Below, piece by piece: positions 39,975-47,600 of a stretch of DNA of 64,000 bases. Made by a program: the position numbers and the translations under genes. Each line of letters opens with the position of its first letter. The stretch's first letter is position 1. Origin of the DNA: Microbacterium festucae (GTDB taxonomy: Bacteria > Actinomycetota > Actinomycetes > Actinomycetales > Microbacteriaceae); contig NZ_JAOEFC010000001.1 in NCBI RefSeq assembly GCF_025421715.1, positions 930,001 through 994,000 of the forward strand. Reading direction: 5' to 3'. Below the pieces are notes generated by a model. That model searched no databases. It was given only the letters and a program-made list of their open reading frames with translations, and was not told the origin of the DNA.

Positions 39975-40970
39975 ATGGCAAGACAACGTCTCGTCGACCG
40001 CCTGCCGGTCGTCCACCAGCTGCGTCAGAGCGTCGGCCTGCAGCGCGGGATGCTGGTGGCGGGCCTGGTCATCGTCGGCCTGTTCCTGCTCACCGCGCTC
40101 CTGGCCCCCTGGATCGCGCCCTACAGCTACAGCCAGCTGACCGGCCCCGACGGCAACTTCGGCGCCCAGCAGCCGCCGAGCGCCGAGCACCTGCTCGGCA
40201 CCACCGTCGGCGGGTACGACGTGCTCTCGCGCGTCATCTGGGGTGCCCAGACCGCGCTGATGGTCGTGATCGTCGCCCTCGTGCTGTCGGTGTTCCTCGG
40301 CATCCTGCTGGGTCTGATCTCGGGCTACCTCGGTGGCTGGATCGACCGCACGCTCGTCGTCGTCGCCGACGCCATCTACGCCTTCCCGACCCTGCTGCTG
40401 GCGATCGTGGTGGCCATCGCGATCAGCGGCGGCCAGTCCGGGCTCTGGCCCGGCGTGCTCGCGGCCGCGGCATCCATCACCGTCGTGTTCATCCCGCAGT
40501 ACTTCCGGGTCGTGCGCGCCGAGGTGGTGCGTGTGAAGTCCGAGGCGTTCGTCGAGTCGGCCAAGGTGATCGGCGCCTCGACGCCGCGCATCATGTTCCG
40601 CCACGTGCTGCGCAACTCGACCCGCACGCTGCCGCTGATCGTCACCCTCAACGCGTCGGAGGCGATCTCGACCCTCGCCGCGCTCGGCTTCCTCGGGTTC
40701 GGCATCCAGCCCACCGCGGCGGCGGAGTGGGGCTACGACCTCAACAAGTCGATCAGCGACGTCGCCGCCGGCATCTGGTGGACCTCGATCCCGCCCGGCA
40801 TGGCCATCGTGCTGACGGTGCTCGGCGTCACCCTCATCGGCGAGAGCCTCAACGACCTGGCCGACCCGCGCCTGCGCGCGCGCCGCCGCGCCGGCACCAC
40901 GAAGACACCGGCGGATGCCGTCGCCGCCGAGCAGCCCGCATCGCGCGAGTTCATGGGAGAGGTCGAATGA
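39975..40970 (+). CDS. ABC transporter permease, DppC type
   Basis: 331 residues. N-terminal transmembrane segment GMLVAGLVIVGLFLLTALLAPWIAPY, followed by the DppC signature HLLGTTVGGYDVLSRVIWGAQTAL and the EAA loop VKSEAFVESAKVIGASTPRIMFRHVL. Pairs with the DppB-type permease. Its stop codon overlaps the start of the ATPase gene (ATGATGA region), so all three membrane and ATP-binding genes are tightly coupled. Confidence 0.95.
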   Translation: MARQRLVDRLPVVHQLRQSVGLQRGMLVAGLVIVGLFLLTALLAPWIAPYSYSQLTGPDGNFGAQQPPSAEHLLGTTVGGYDVLSRVIWGAQTALMVVIVALVLSVFLGILLGLISGYLGGWIDRTLVVVADAIYAFPTLLLAIVVAIAISGGQSGLWPGVLAAAASITVVFIPQYFRVVRAEVVRVKSEAFVESAKVIGASTPRIMFRHVLRNSTRTLPLIVTLNASEAISTLAALGFLGFGIQPTAAAEWGYDLNKSISDVAAGIWWTSIPPGMAIVLTVLGVTLIGESLNDLADPRLRARRRAGTTKTPADAVAAEQPASREFMGEVE

Positions 40971-42634
40971 TGACCGCAGCAGGCACCACGACGGCCGGTC
41001 GCCCGGCCGTCGACATCCGCGACCTCGACATCACCTTCGCCACCGACGGCGGCGACGTGCACGCCGTGCGCGGGGTGAGCCTCGAAGTCGCCCGCGGCGA
41101 GGTGCTCGCCATCGTCGGCGAGTCGGGCAGCGGCAAGACCGTGACCGCCCGCACGATCCTCGGGCTCCTGCCCGAGACCGCCATCGCCCACGGGGCGGTC
41201 GTGCTCGACGGCACCGACGTGATCGGCCTCGACCGGCACCGGCTGCGCGAGGTGCGCGGCACCAGCGCGGCCATGATCTTCCAGGAGCCCTCCACCGCCC
41301 TGAACCCGGTGTTCACGGTGGGCTGGCAGCTTGCCGAGGGCCTGCGCTCCCACGGCAAGGTGTCGAAGAAGCAGGCGCGCGAGCAGGCGATCGAGATGCT
41401 CCGTCGCGTCGGCATCCCCGACCCCGAGCGCCGCGTCGACGAGTACCCGCACCAGTTCTCCGGCGGGCAGAAGCAGCGCATCGTCATCGCGATGGCCCTC
41501 GCCCTCGAGCCCACCGTGATCATCGCCGACGAGCCGACCACGGCCCTCGACGTCACGGTGCAGGCCGAGATCCTCGAGCTGCTGCGCCGCCTGCGCGACG
41601 AGACGGGCACCGCCATCGTGCTCATCACCCACAACATGGGCGTCGTGGCCGACCTCGCCGACCGGGTCGCGGTGATGTACGCCGGCGAGATCGTCGAGAC
41701 CGCGCCGGTGCACGACCTGTTCGCCGCGCCGCGCCACGAGTACACCAAGAAGCTGCTGGCGGCCGTGCCGCGCCTCGAGATCGTCGACCGCACCCGACCG
41801 GATGCCGCGCCCGGCACGGCGCCGGTGGTGGCGGCGGAGGATCTCGTGATCGAGTACCCCGGCCGGTTCCGCCGCGCGGGCTTCCGCGCCGTCGACGGGG
41901 TGAGCTTCTCGATCGCGCCCGGCGAGGTCGTCGGCCTCGTCGGCGAGAGCGGCTCGGGCAAGACCACCATCGGCCGCGCCATCGCGGGGCTCACCCCCGT
42001 GGCGGGCGGGTCGCTGAAGGTGCTCGGCGCCGAGATGAACGGGGTGCGCGAGCGCGCGTTCCGACCGCTGCGCAAACAGCTGGGCTTCGTGTTCCAAGAC
42101 CCCGCGACGAGCTTCAACCCGCTGCTGACCATCGCGCAGAACATCGCCGAGCCGCTGCTCGTGCACGGCGCCGCTCGCGACGTCGAGTCGGCGCGTCCGC
42201 GCGTGGACGAGCTGCTCGACGCCGTGCAGCTGGGCGGCGCGTACGCCGACCGGTTCCCGCACGAGCTCTCGGGCGGTCAGCGGCAGCGCGCCTCGCTCGC
42301 CCGCGCGCTCGCCCTCGACCCGCCGCTGCTCATCGCCGACGAGCCCACCAGCGCGCTGGACGTCTCGGTGCAGGCGCGGGTGCTCGAACTGTTCGTCGAC
42401 CTGCAGGAGCGGTTCGGCTTCGCGGCGCTGTTCATCACGCACGACCTGGCCGTGGTCGACATGCTCGCCCACTCGATCGTGGTGCTGCACAAGGGCAGCA
42501 TCGCCGAGGCGGGGCCCACCGCACAGGTGCTCGGCGCCCCGAGCGACGCCTACACGCGGCGCCTCATCGCCTCGCTGCCGGTGCCCGACCCGGTCGAGCA
42601 GGCCGCGCGGCGCGCGGCGTCGCAGGCGGGCTGA
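40967..42634 (+). CDS. fused dual ABC ATPase of the peptide transporter
   Basis: 555 residues from ATG 40967 (a second ATG follows at 40970). Two complete nucleotide-binding domains in one chain, DppD-like then DppF-like. Walker A is GESGSGKTV and GESGSGKTT, signatures FSGGQKQR and LSGGQRQR, Walker B VIIADEPTTALDV and LLIADEPTSALDV. Oligopeptide-type C-terminal extensions follow each domain. The fusion supplies both ATPase subunits for the heterodimeric permease. Confidence 0.95.
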   Translation: MMTAAGTTTAGRPAVDIRDLDITFATDGGDVHAVRGVSLEVARGEVLAIVGESGSGKTVTARTILGLLPETAIAHGAVVLDGTDVIGLDRHRLREVRGTSAAMIFQEPSTALNPVFTVGWQLAEGLRSHGKVSKKQAREQAIEMLRRVGIPDPERRVDEYPHQFSGGQKQRIVIAMALALEPTVIIADEPTTALDVTVQAEILELLRRLRDETGTAIVLITHNMGVVADLADRVAVMYAGEIVETAPVHDLFAAPRHEYTKKLLAAVPRLEIVDRTRPDAAPGTAPVVAAEDLVIEYPGRFRRAGFRAVDGVSFSIAPGEVVGLVGESGSGKTTIGRAIAGLTPVAGGSLKVLGAEMNGVRERAFRPLRKQLGFVFQDPATSFNPLLTIAQNIAEPLLVHGAARDVESARPRVDELLDAVQLGGAYADRFPHELSGGQRQRASLARALALDPPLLIADEPTSALDVSVQARVLELFVDLQERFGFAALFITHDLAVVDMLAHSIVVLHKGSIAEAGPTAQVLGAPSDAYTRRLIASLPVPDPVEQAARRAASQAG

Positions 42635-42704
42635 CGGGGCCGCGCCCGCGGATCGGGCGCGGCGGGCACGAGACGGCGCGCCCCGTGCTCGCTACGATCG
42701 CGGC

Positions 42705-43391
42705 ATGAGCGCCGAGACCCCCGCCGACAGACAGCCCGGCGACCGGCATCCGCCGCAGCCGCCTCGCTCCGCGGGGCACCGCCCGGAGGGGTACCTCAGC
42801 GCCGAGCGGTGCGCGGCGTTCATCGACGCGGTCGTCGCCATCGCGATGACGCTGCTCATCCTGCCGCTCATGGAGGGCGTGTCGGATGCCGGCGGCCAAG
42901 GCCACTCCGCCGGCCGCTGGTTCGCCGACCACCAGGACCAGCTCACCAGCTTCCTCGTGAGCTTCGTGATGATCGCCCTGTTCTGGATGATCCACCACCG
43001 GCTCTTCCGGCAGGTCACCGCGGTGCCCACCGCGCTCATGTGGCTGGTGTCGGCGTGGCTGCTGACGATCGTGTGGCTGCCGGTGGCCACGTCGATGTCG
43101 GGGCAGTTCTCCGACGCGGACGGGCTCGTGCGCGCCGTCTACATCGGCAGTCTGTTCGCGGTCTGCGCGGCATCCTTCGTCATCCGCCTCTACGTGCGCG
43201 CGCACCCCGACATCTCCACCGTGCCGACGGCGACCGTGCGCGGCGACCTCGCCGTCGACCTGTCGATGATGATCATGTTCGCCGTGGCGCTGGGGGTCAC
43301 CCTGCTGTTCCCGGCGCTCGGCTACTGGCCGCTGCTGCTGATGTTCCTCACCGGCGTGGTGCAGCGGCTCCTCCGCCGTGCGTGGCGCTGA
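42705..43391 (+). CDS. TMEM175/DUF1211-family membrane protein
   Basis: 228 residues, six hydrophobic segments after a proline-rich N-terminus. The first segment RCAAFIDAVVAIAMTLLILPL matches the TMEM175 pore helix, whose family signature is RxxxFSD; here the serine is isoleucine (FID). Bacterial members of this family are potassium-permeable channels. The changed signature makes conduction uncertain. It is alone between the ABC operon and a convergent gene. Confidence 0.85.
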   Translation: MSAETPADRQPGDRHPPQPPRSAGHRPEGYLSAERCAAFIDAVVAIAMTLLILPLMEGVSDAGGQGHSAGRWFADHQDQLTSFLVSFVMIALFWMIHHRLFRQVTAVPTALMWLVSAWLLTIVWLPVATSMSGQFSDADGLVRAVYIGSLFAVCAASFVIRLYVRAHPDISTVPTATVRGDLAVDLSMMIMFAVALGVTLLFPALGYWPLLLMFLTGVVQRLLRRAWR

Positions 43392-43400
43392 CCCGGGGCG

Positions 43401-43434
43401 GGGGTCAGGGGGGTCGGGGGTCAGGGGGGTCAGG
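43401..43434. repeat. G-rich short repeat at convergent gene ends
   Basis: Imperfect repeats of GGGGGTCAG (TCA or TCG at 43405, 43414, 43421, 43430) fill the 38-base gap between the TMEM175-like stop and the stop of the leftward gene. The copy at 43430 is that gene's stop codon and the one at 43421 is an in-frame second stop. Confidence 0.6.
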
Positions 43435-44575
43435 GGAAGAACGAGCCGAGCAGGCCCCCGAAGACCCCGACCTGACCGACCACCCACAGCAGCGCGAACG
43501 CGCCGAGCACCACGATCGCGGCCCACGGCACGGCGCTCTTGAGGCGGCGTCCCGGCGCGGCCACCCCCGGCGGCGGGCGGAGCGCCTCGAGCGGCGGCGT
43601 GAACGGGAGGCTTCCCGCCGCGCCCGCCGGGTCGGCGGCGGCCGGCGCGCTCAGCCGGTCGTCGCGCCAGCGCTCCCACTGGTCGAGCTTGCCCAGCAGC
43701 GACCCCACCACCGAGAACAGCCACGCCCACGTCGACGGGTCGAGGGTCACCAGGTCGCGCTTGGCATAGAGGAACAGCCAGTCGTCGACGATCTCCACGT
43801 CGAGCGCGGCGGCGTTGTCGATGAAGCGCGCCATGATGTCGGGCGTGAACAGGTACAGCGCATCGGCCTCGTAGCCGGCCGGGCAGTACAGGGCGAAGTG
43901 CCGGTCGAAGTCGCCCTCCAGGCTCAGGCGCTGGTCGCGGTCGAACGAGGTCGGCAGGTTCGAGCCGAACAGCGAGTTGTTGCTCGTGGCATCCAGCACG
44001 ATGTGCGGCAGCGGATGGGCGAGCTTCACGGCGACGTACCCCCAGCTGTGCGTCGACTCGTTCTTGCCGGAGCCGGTCTTGTAGCGGTAGTTGGCGAACT
44101 CGACCAGGCGCGGGCGGTCGCCGCGCACGATGTCGGTGGCCCGGCGGCTGTGGCCGATGCCGAACAGCATCCCGGGCAGCGGCGGTGCGTCGGCGCGGGC
44201 ATACCAGGTCATGCCGTTGGCCTGCGCGAACGTGTCGAGGCGGTAGGTGCGCGCCCCGCCGGCGCGGCGCACCGCGTGCACGATGGCGAACACGGCGCCC
44301 GCGACGACGATGCCGAGCATCAGCACCGGCACGATGACGAAGCCGCCGCCGCCCGGGCTGCCGCTGTTCCAGGCCCCGAGCGCCGCCGAGAGCATGCCGA
44401 CGGCGACCGTGCCGAACACCAGGAAGATGCCGAGCACGACGACCAGCACGACGACGGCGACGGCGGCCCCCTGCCCCGACGGCAGACGCCCGCTCTGCGT
44501 GAGGTGCTGCAGGTGGGCGCGCACTGTCGCGCGGTCGACCGGACCGGTGAGCGGTCGCGGGTCGAACCCGCTCAC
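43430..44575 (-). CDS. membrane protein, DUF3137-like middle region
   Basis: 381 residues from GTG at 44575, which overlaps the upstream gene's stop as GTGA. Two hydrophobic segments near residues 30-55 (VAVVVLVVVLGIFLVFGTVAV) and 65-88, a soluble middle, and a last hydrophobic segment near 350-372. The stretch FDRHFALYCPAGYEADALYLFTPDIMARFIDNAA resembles the pattern of DUF3137 proteins, but I would not assert membership. Cotranscribed with the preceding unknown gene; function unknown. Confidence 0.75.
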   Translation of the reverse strand: MSGFDPRPLTGPVDRATVRAHLQHLTQSGRLPSGQGAAVAVVVLVVVLGIFLVFGTVAVGMLSAALGAWNSGSPGGGGFVIVPVLMLGIVVAGAVFAIVHAVRRAGGARTYRLDTFAQANGMTWYARADAPPLPGMLFGIGHSRRATDIVRGDRPRLVEFANYRYKTGSGKNESTHSWGYVAVKLAHPLPHIVLDATSNNSLFGSNLPTSFDRDQRLSLEGDFDRHFALYCPAGYEADALYLFTPDIMARFIDNAAALDVEIVDDWLFLYAKRDLVTLDPSTWAWLFSVVGSLLGKLDQWERWRDDRLSAPAAADPAGAAGSLPFTPPLEALRPPPGVAAPGRRLKSAVPWAAIVVLGAFALLWVVGQVGVFGGLLGSFFP

Positions 44576-45567
44576 CGGTTCACCCCGTCGCCGTCCCACG
44601 ACAGGTCGGCGTCGGGGCCGAGCGGCAGCGCCTCGAGGCGCGGGTCGGCGCACACGGCGCGAATGAGCTCCGCGCTGCCGCCGACGACCGTCGAGTCCCA
44701 GTCGACCTCCGACACCCACACCCACGCGCGGTCGGCCGGCCACACCAGGCTCGGGCTCTGCGCGCTCGGCGGGAAGCCCTGAGCTTCGGAGGGGCGGTCG
44801 CGCCACGGCATCCGCAGCTCCCAGGCCGGGTCGACCAGTTCGGCGACCCCGCCGCGGAACAGCACGTGGTTGCGTTCGGGGAGCGCGAGGCGCGGGCCCT
44901 CCGAGATGTCGCGCGAGAGGATGCCCTCCTGCCAGGTGGGCTTTCGGAACACCCTGTTGAGCACGTCGCGCGCGGCGGTGCCGAGCATCGCGTTGTGGCG
45001 GGCGAGGTCGGGGTCGGCGCCGTCGCCCATCTGGAAGAAGACGCGCGAGGGGCCGTGGCCCAGGTGCCCGACCAGCGCGGCGCGACCCTCCCAGAGGGCG
45101 ACGCCCCCCTCGGTCGGGGTCGTCGTGGCCGCCGCCAGCACCTCGGCCAGCGCCGAGACGAGATCGGCCGGCATCCCGCCCATCTCGGGGTCGGCATAGC
45201 GCCAGCCGTCGGCGTCGCGGGGGTCGTCGACACGGTCGGCGCGGGCGTCGACGCGCGTGAGCGCGCTCCACTGGGCCTCGGGGTGGAACACGGTGCCCAG
45301 TGCGGCCGCGGTCGTGGCCCAGCTCACGCGCTCGGTGACCGTCTGCAGGTCGGGGTGCGCGTCGTGGAACCTCTCCCAGGCGCGGTGGTCGGAGTACGCG
45401 GCGGTGGGCCATGCCGTACCCACGGGGCGGTCGCGGGTGGCCGGGTGGAAGATGCGGGCGTACGCGGCGAAGCCGCGAGGCACCAGGTCGTGCATCGTGC
45501 CCCGCCACGGCTGGTCGATGCGCTCCCGCAGCCATTCCCCCGCGCTGACGTCCGGTTCCCACTCCAT
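44572..45567 (-). CDS. unknown soluble protein, partner of the membrane gene
   Basis: 331 residues, no signal or membrane segment, rich in Trp, Asp and Arg. It begins MEWEPDVSAGEWLRERID; the C-terminal part reads WPADRAWVWVSEVDWDSTVVGG. I do not recognise a family. It overlaps the following membrane-protein gene by four bases, so the two are probably translated together and may form one system. It lies divergent from the rpsF operon, across a copy of the 79-bp element. Confidence 0.75.
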   Translation of the reverse strand: MEWEPDVSAGEWLRERIDQPWRGTMHDLVPRGFAAYARIFHPATRDRPVGTAWPTAAYSDHRAWERFHDAHPDLQTVTERVSWATTAAALGTVFHPEAQWSALTRVDARADRVDDPRDADGWRYADPEMGGMPADLVSALAEVLAAATTTPTEGGVALWEGRAALVGHLGHGPSRVFFQMGDGADPDLARHNAMLGTAARDVLNRVFRKPTWQEGILSRDISEGPRLALPERNHVLFRGGVAELVDPAWELRMPWRDRPSEAQGFPPSAQSPSLVWPADRAWVWVSEVDWDSTVVGGSAELIRAVCADPRLEALPLGPDADLSWDGDGVNR

Positions 45568-45594
45568 GAGCCCACGCTACCGGCGGGGCCGTGA

Positions 45595-45673
45595 CCATCC
45601 GTCGGACCCGCGGTGCTGGTGTGACCCCTGTCGCCCCGCGAGTCGACTCCCGCCCCACCGCCCCGACGGATGG
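45595..45673 (-). repeat. 79-bp inverted-end element, copy 3
   Basis: Perfect ends CCATCCGTCGG and CCGACGGATGG, again exactly 79 bp. Read on the minus strand it shows GGTGGGGCGGG after the left end and CACCAGCACC before the right end, so it is inverted relative to copies 1 and 2. It is about 29 kb from copy 2, in the divergent spacer before rpsF. Confidence 0.85.
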
Positions 45674-45734
45674 TCACCGCCCCGCCCGTTCCTGGGCCCG
45701 AAACCCCCGGTTCCGTCCCCGCCGCCACATCGGC

Positions 45735-45839
45735 TAGACTGTTGAGGTTGTCCGTCTGCGCCCATGCGCAGCAGCGGACACGTGCATCAACCCTCCTGGT
45801 GCCGGGAACCGCCCGGCATCCGTTCTAGTCCGAAGGAGG
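45735..45839 (+). promoter_or_regulatory. rpsF promoter and structured leader
   Basis: A possible promoter is TTCCGT (45711) and TAGACT (45735-45740). In the leader, CTGCGC-CCAT-GCGCAG (from about 45756) and TGCCGGG (45800-45806) with CCCGGCA (45812-45818) form hairpins. CCTCCT (45792-45797) is complementary to the Shine-Dalgarno AGGAGG (45834-45839), so the start site could be masked. S6-S18 autoregulation through the leader is known in other bacteria; here it is inferred. Confidence 0.45.
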
Positions 45840-45846
45840 TGGGTTA

Positions 45847-46212
45847 GTGACGCACTCGCACCAGTACGAGCTCATGGTCATCCTCGACCCCGAGATCGAC
45901 GAGCGCCAGGTCGCTCCCAAGCTCGACGGTTTTCTGAAGGTCATCACCGCTGATGGTGGCTCGATCGAGAACGTCGACGTGTGGGGCAAGCGCCGTCTCG
46001 CGTACGAGATCCAGAAGAAGAACGAGGGCATCTACGCCGTCGTCAACTTCACCGCCACGAGCGAGGCCACGCAGGAGCTCGACCGTCAGCTGAAGCTGAA
46101 CGAGCAGATCATGCGTACCAAGGTCCTCCGCGCCGAGGAGGCGATCGCTCAGGTCGCCGCCGAGAAGGAGCGCGCTGAGGCCAAGGCTGCCCGCAAGGCT
46201 GCGAAGGCGTAA
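45847..46212 (+). CDS. rpsF: Ribosomal protein bS6
   Basis: 121 residues from GTG 45847, preceded by AAGGAGG. The sequence [16 protein letters not shown] and the segment [24 protein letters not shown] are typical of bS6, which pairs with bS18 on the 30S platform. The C-terminus is an alanine/lysine-rich tail. First gene of the rpsF-ssb-rpsR-rplI operon. Confidence 0.98.
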   Translation: MTHSHQYELMVILDPEIDERQVAPKLDGFLKVITADGGSIENVDVWGKRRLAYEIQKKNEGIYAVVNFTATSEATQELDRQLKLNEQIMRTKVLRAEEAIAQVAAEKERAEAKAARKAAKA

Positions 46213-46217
46213 CGACG

Positions 46218-46742
46218 ATGGCCGGCGAGACCGTCATCACCGTCGTGGGCAACCTCACGGCAGACCCCGAGCTGCGTTACACGCAGAACGGCCTGCCCGT
46301 CGCGAACTTCACCATCGCGTCGACCCCCCGCACGTTCGACCGTCAGGCGAACGAGTGGAAGGACGGCGAGGCCCTGTTCCTTCGCGCATCGGTGTGGCGT
46401 GAGTTCGCCGAGCACGTGGCCGGTTCGCTGACGAAGGGCTCCCGTGTCATCGCGACCGGTCGCCTGAAGCAGCGCTCCTACCAGGACCGCGAAGGAAACA
46501 ACCGCACCTCGATCGAGCTGGAGGTCGACGAGATCGGCCCCTCGCTGCGCTACGCGACCGCTCAGGTCACGCGCGCGGCCTCGTCCGGCGGTGGCGGCGG
46601 TAACTACGGCGGCGGCGGTGGTGGCCAGCAGGCCCGTCCGCAGCAGCAGGTTCAGCAGGACGAGCCGTGGGCGACCCCCGGCTCGGCGGCCCCCGACGCC
46701 TGGAGCGCCCCCGGCGCCTACGGCGACGACACCCCGTTCTGA
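46218..46742 (+). CDS. ssb: Single-stranded DNA-binding protein
   Basis: 174 residues. OB fold in residues 1-110 ([47 protein letters not shown]), a glycine/glutamine-rich linker and the acidic protein-interaction tip DDTPF. It coats single strands in replication and recruits partners through the tip. It starts five bases after rpsF. Confidence 0.97.
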   Translation: MAGETVITVVGNLTADPELRYTQNGLPVANFTIASTPRTFDRQANEWKDGEALFLRASVWREFAEHVAGSLTKGSRVIATGRLKQRSYQDREGNNRTSIELEVDEIGPSLRYATAQVTRAASSGGGGGNYGGGGGGQQARPQQQVQQDEPWATPGSAAPDAWSAPGAYGDDTPF

Positions 46743-46768
46743 TTTCTCACAACTTTTAAGGAAGACCA

Positions 46769-47023
46769 ATGGCTGGAAAGGCTACCGGCGATCGCCGCAA
46801 GCCGCGGAAGGGCGCGAAGAACGCCGCTCCCGCGAAGGCGATCCGCGTCGGCGTCATCGACTACAAGGACGTCGCAACCCTCCGCAAGTTCATCTCGGAG
46901 CGCGGGAAGATCCGCGCCCGTCGTATCACCGGTGTCTCGGTGCAGGAGCAGCGTCTGATCGCCAAGGCGATCAAGAACGCGCGCGAAATGGCGCTCCTGC
47001 CTTACGCCGGCGCTGGCCGCTAA
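46769..47023 (+). CDS. rpsR: Ribosomal protein bS18
   Basis: 84 residues, basic N-terminus, core [20 protein letters not shown] and [23 protein letters not shown], complete. 30S protein that binds bS6. It contains no cysteine, so it is the zinc-independent form. Confidence 0.98.
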   Translation: MAGKATGDRRKPRKGAKNAAPAKAIRVGVIDYKDVATLRKFISERGKIRARRITGVSVQEQRLIAKAIKNAREMALLPYAGAGR

Positions 47024-47035
47024 GGGGTACCGATC

Positions 47036-47488
47036 ATGGCAAAGCTGATTCTCACGAACGAGGTTGCCGGGCTCGGAAGCGCCGGCGACGTCATCGAGGT
47101 CAAGAACGGGTACGCCCGTAACTACCTCATCCCCCAGGGCTTCGCGGTCGCATGGACCCGCGGTGGCGAGAAGCAGGTGGCGTCGATCCGCGCCGCCCGC
47201 GACGCGCGCGCGATCCACGTGCACGAAGAGGCCGTGGCCCTCAAGGACGCCCTCGAGGCGACCAAGGTCAAGCTCTCCGTCAAGGCCGGTAAGGAAGGTC
47301 GCCTCTTCGGCGCCGTCAAGACCGCCGACGTGGCCGACGCCGTCAAGGCCGCCGGTCTGGGCGAGCTCGACAAGCGCAAGATCCACATCACCGCGCCGAT
47401 CAAGGCCGTGGGCGAGCACGAGGCGACCGTTCGCCTCCGCGACGACCTCACCGCCGTGATCACCCTGCAGGTGGTCGCCGCGAAGTAA
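47036..47488 (+). CDS. rplI: Ribosomal protein bL9
   Basis: 150 residues. N-terminal domain [35 protein letters not shown] in pieces, then the long helix and the C-terminal domain ending [16 protein letters not shown] 50S protein at the base of the L1 stalk. Last of the operon; a terminator follows directly. Confidence 0.98.
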   Translation: MAKLILTNEVAGLGSAGDVIEVKNGYARNYLIPQGFAVAWTRGGEKQVASIRAARDARAIHVHEEAVALKDALEATKVKLSVKAGKEGRLFGAVKTADVADAVKAAGLGELDKRKIHITAPIKAVGEHEATVRLRDDLTAVITLQVVAAK

Positions 47489-47498
47489 TCGCGACGCA

Positions 47499-47543
47499 CG
47501 ACGGATGCCGTGGCCCTTTCGGGGGTCACGGCATCCGTCGTTT
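47499..47543 (+). terminator. terminator after rplI
   Basis: CGACGGATGCCGTGGCC (47499-47515) pairs with GGTCACGGCATCCGTCG (47524-47540), 16 of 17 pairs, followed by TTT. It ends the rpsF operon eleven bases after the rplI stop. Confidence 0.8.
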
Positions 47544-47600
47544 CCGGGGTCGTCGTGCGGGGGCGCGCCAGGCGTTGGCGCCCCCACACGGGCGTCCGGG

